NCBI RefSeq assembly: GCF_036324505.1
Contig: NC_086349.1
Span: 26,982,259 to 27,046,258, forward strand
Direction: 5' to 3'
Source of the DNA: Eleginops maclovinus
Taxonomy: Eukaryota; Chordata; Actinopteri; Perciformes; Eleginopidae
Length of the DNA stretch: 64,000 nt
Made by a program: the position numbers and the translations under genes. Below are positions 62,642-64,000 of the stretch, in pieces; within the stretch, counting starts at the first letter, position 1, and each line of letters starts with the position of its first letter. The notes under the pieces are model-generated. The model was given only the letters and a program-made list of their open reading frames with translations, did no database searches and was not told the origin of the DNA.

Positions 62642-64000
62642 TACAGTGGGGAGAACAAGTATTTGATGAACTGCCGATGTTGCAGGTTTTCCCACTTACA
62701 AAGCATGTAGAGGTCTGTAATCTTTATCATAGGTACTCTTCAACTGTGAGAGACGGAATCTAAAACAAAAATCCACAAAATCACATCGTATGATTTTTAA
62801 GTAATTAATTTGTATTTTATTGGATGACAGAAGTATTTGATACATCAGAAAAACAGAACTTAATATCTGTACAGAAACCTTTGTTTGCAATTACAGAGAT
62901 CAGACATTTCCTGTAGCACTTGACCAGGTTTGCACATACTGCAGCGGGGATTTTGGCTCACTCCTCCATCCAGATCTTCTCCAGATCCTTCAGGTTTCGG
63001 GGTTGTTGCTGGGCAATACGGACTTTCAGCTCCCTCCAAAGATTTTCTATTGGGTTCAGGTCTGGAGACTGGCTAGGCCACTCCAGGACCTTGAGATGCT
63101 TCTTACGGAGCCACTCCGTAGTTGCCCTGGCTGTGTGTTTCGGGGCGTTGTCATGCTGGAAGACCCAGCCACGACCCATCTTCAATGCTCTTACTGAGGG
63201 AAGGAGGTTGTTGGCCAAGATCTCGCGATACATGGCCCCATCCATCCTCCCCTCAATACGCTGCAGTCGTCCTGTCACCTTTGCAGAAAAGCATCCCCAA
63301 AGAATGATGTGTCCACCTCCATGCTTCACGGTTGGGATGCCGTTCTTGGGGTTGTACTCATCGTTCTTCTTCCTCCAAACACGGCGAGTGGAGTTTAGAC
63401 CAAAACGCTCTATTTTTGTCTCATCAGACCACATGATATTCTCCCATTCCTCCTCTGGATCATCCAGAATGTCATTGGCAAACTTCAGACGGGCCAGGAC
63501 ATGCGCTGGCTTGAGCAGGGGGACCTTGCGTGCGCTGCAGGATTTTAATCCATGACGGCGTAGTGTGTTACTAATGGTTTTCTTTGACACTGTGGTCCCA
63601 GCTCTCTTCAGGTCATTGACCAGGTCCTGCCGTGTAGTTTTAGGCTGATCCCTCACCTTCCTCATGATCATTGATGCCCCACGAGGTGAGATCTTGCATG
63701 GAGCCCCAGACCGAGGGAGATTGACCGTCATCTTGGACTTCTTCCATTTTCTAATAACTGCGCCAACAGTTGTTGCCTTCTCACCGAGCTGCTTGCCTAT
63801 TGTCCTGTAGCCCATCCCAGCCTTGTGCAGGTCTACAATTTTATCCCTGATGTCCTTACACAGCTCTCTGGCCTTGGCCATTGTGGAGAGGTTGGAGTCT
63901 GTTTGATTGAGTGTGTGGACAGGTCTCTTTTATACAGGTAACAAGTTAAAACAGGTGCAGTTAATACAGGTAATGAGTGGAGAACAGGAGGGCTTCTTAA
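62642..64000 (-). mobile_element. Tc1/mariner-like transposon, right part beyond window
   Basis: A TA dinucleotide (62642-62643) precedes the terminal sequence CAGTGGGGAGAACAAGTATT at 62644, a typical end of a common teleost Tc1-type family. The interior carries a transposase on the - strand. The other terminal inverted repeat is not reached before 64000. Confidence 0.93.
62958..63881 (-). CDS. Tc1-like DD34E transposase, C-terminally truncated by a stop
   Basis: A 307-codon open frame from ATG 63881. Residues ~1-110 are the paired-type helix-turn-helix DNA-binding region ([32 protein letters not shown]). The catalytic triad is visible as D153 ([12 protein letters not shown]), D244 ([12 protein letters not shown]) and E279 ([11 protein letters not shown]), with 34 residues between the last two, hence DD34E. 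The frame stops after KIWMEE at a TGA (62955-62957). The next codons on the same frame still read [17 protein letters not shown], typical of Tc1 transposase C termini, so the stop is probably a Trp-to-stop change removing roughly 30-35 residues. The copy is thus likely inactive or recently inactivated; all catalytic residues remain. Confidence 0.92.
   Translation of the reverse strand: MAKARELCKDIRDKIVDLHKAGMGYRTIGKQLGEKATTVGAVIRKWKKSKMTVNLPRSGAPCKISPRGASMIMRKVRDQPKTTRQDLVNDLKRAGTTVSKKTISNTLRRHGLKSCSARKVPLLKPAHVLARLKFANDILDDPEEEWENIMWSDETKIERFGLNSTRRVWRKKNDEYNPKNGIPTVKHGGGHIILWGCFSAKVTGRLQRIEGRMDGAMYREILANNLLPSVRALKMGRGWVFQHDNAPKHTARATTEWLRKKHLKVLEWPSQSPDLNPIENLWRELKVRIAQQQPRNLKDLEKIWMEE

Overview
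The window is vertebrate nuclear DNA, most likely from a ray-finned (teleost) fish. The genes are split by GT-AG introns. Several tRNA-derived SINEs, a Tc1/mariner element and very long CA/TG microsatellites are present, and the interspersed families resemble those common in teleosts. Species cannot be read from the sequence. All family assignments come from reading the translations; no database was searched.

Two genes are supported, both on the + strand. (1) Positions 35-18505 hold the last seven coding exons and a long 3'UTR of a class A plexin (semaphorin receptor). The exons encode the linker after the Rho-GTPase-binding domain and the second half of the cytoplasmic GAP domain, 340 residues ending at a TGA at 14184-14186. 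(2) Positions 32506-57400 hold a complete eight-exon gene for a 325-residue sialomucin that I call cd34: signal peptide, Ser/Thr/Pro/Ala-rich mucin stalk, four-cysteine membrane-proximal region, one transmembrane helix, and a cytoplasmic tail ending NGHS...DTEL. All its exon phases join without a frame break. Plexin-A followed by a CD34-family gene on the same strand matches the human PLXNA2-CD34 neighbourhood, which supports plxna2 for the first gene.

Layout: 1-14186 plexin exons and introns; 14187-18505 plexin 3'UTR; 18506-32505 intergenic, almost all repeats; 32506-55278 cd34 (intron 1 alone is 16.5 kb); 55279-57400 cd34 3'UTR; 57400-62640 intergenic, dominated by a 2.2-kb minisatellite; 62642-64000 a Tc1-like transposon running off the window, its transposase on the minus strand with an early stop.

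The most striking feature is the density of tandem arrays and their origin. At least four minisatellites (57 bp, ~32 bp, 12 bp GAGGAACAACAA-type, 37 bp) sit inside, or look derived from, interspersed elements, sometimes with an unexpanded sister copy nearby. Several occur as inverted pairs: the 57-bp arrays in cd34 introns 1 and 4, the ~32-bp arrays on either side of cd34, and the GAGGAACAACAA copies in a plexin intron. A 72-bp unit carrying TATAAAGG and CACGTCA recurs at three loci. These arrays produce long spurious open frames (up to 642 codons) that should not be annotated as genes.
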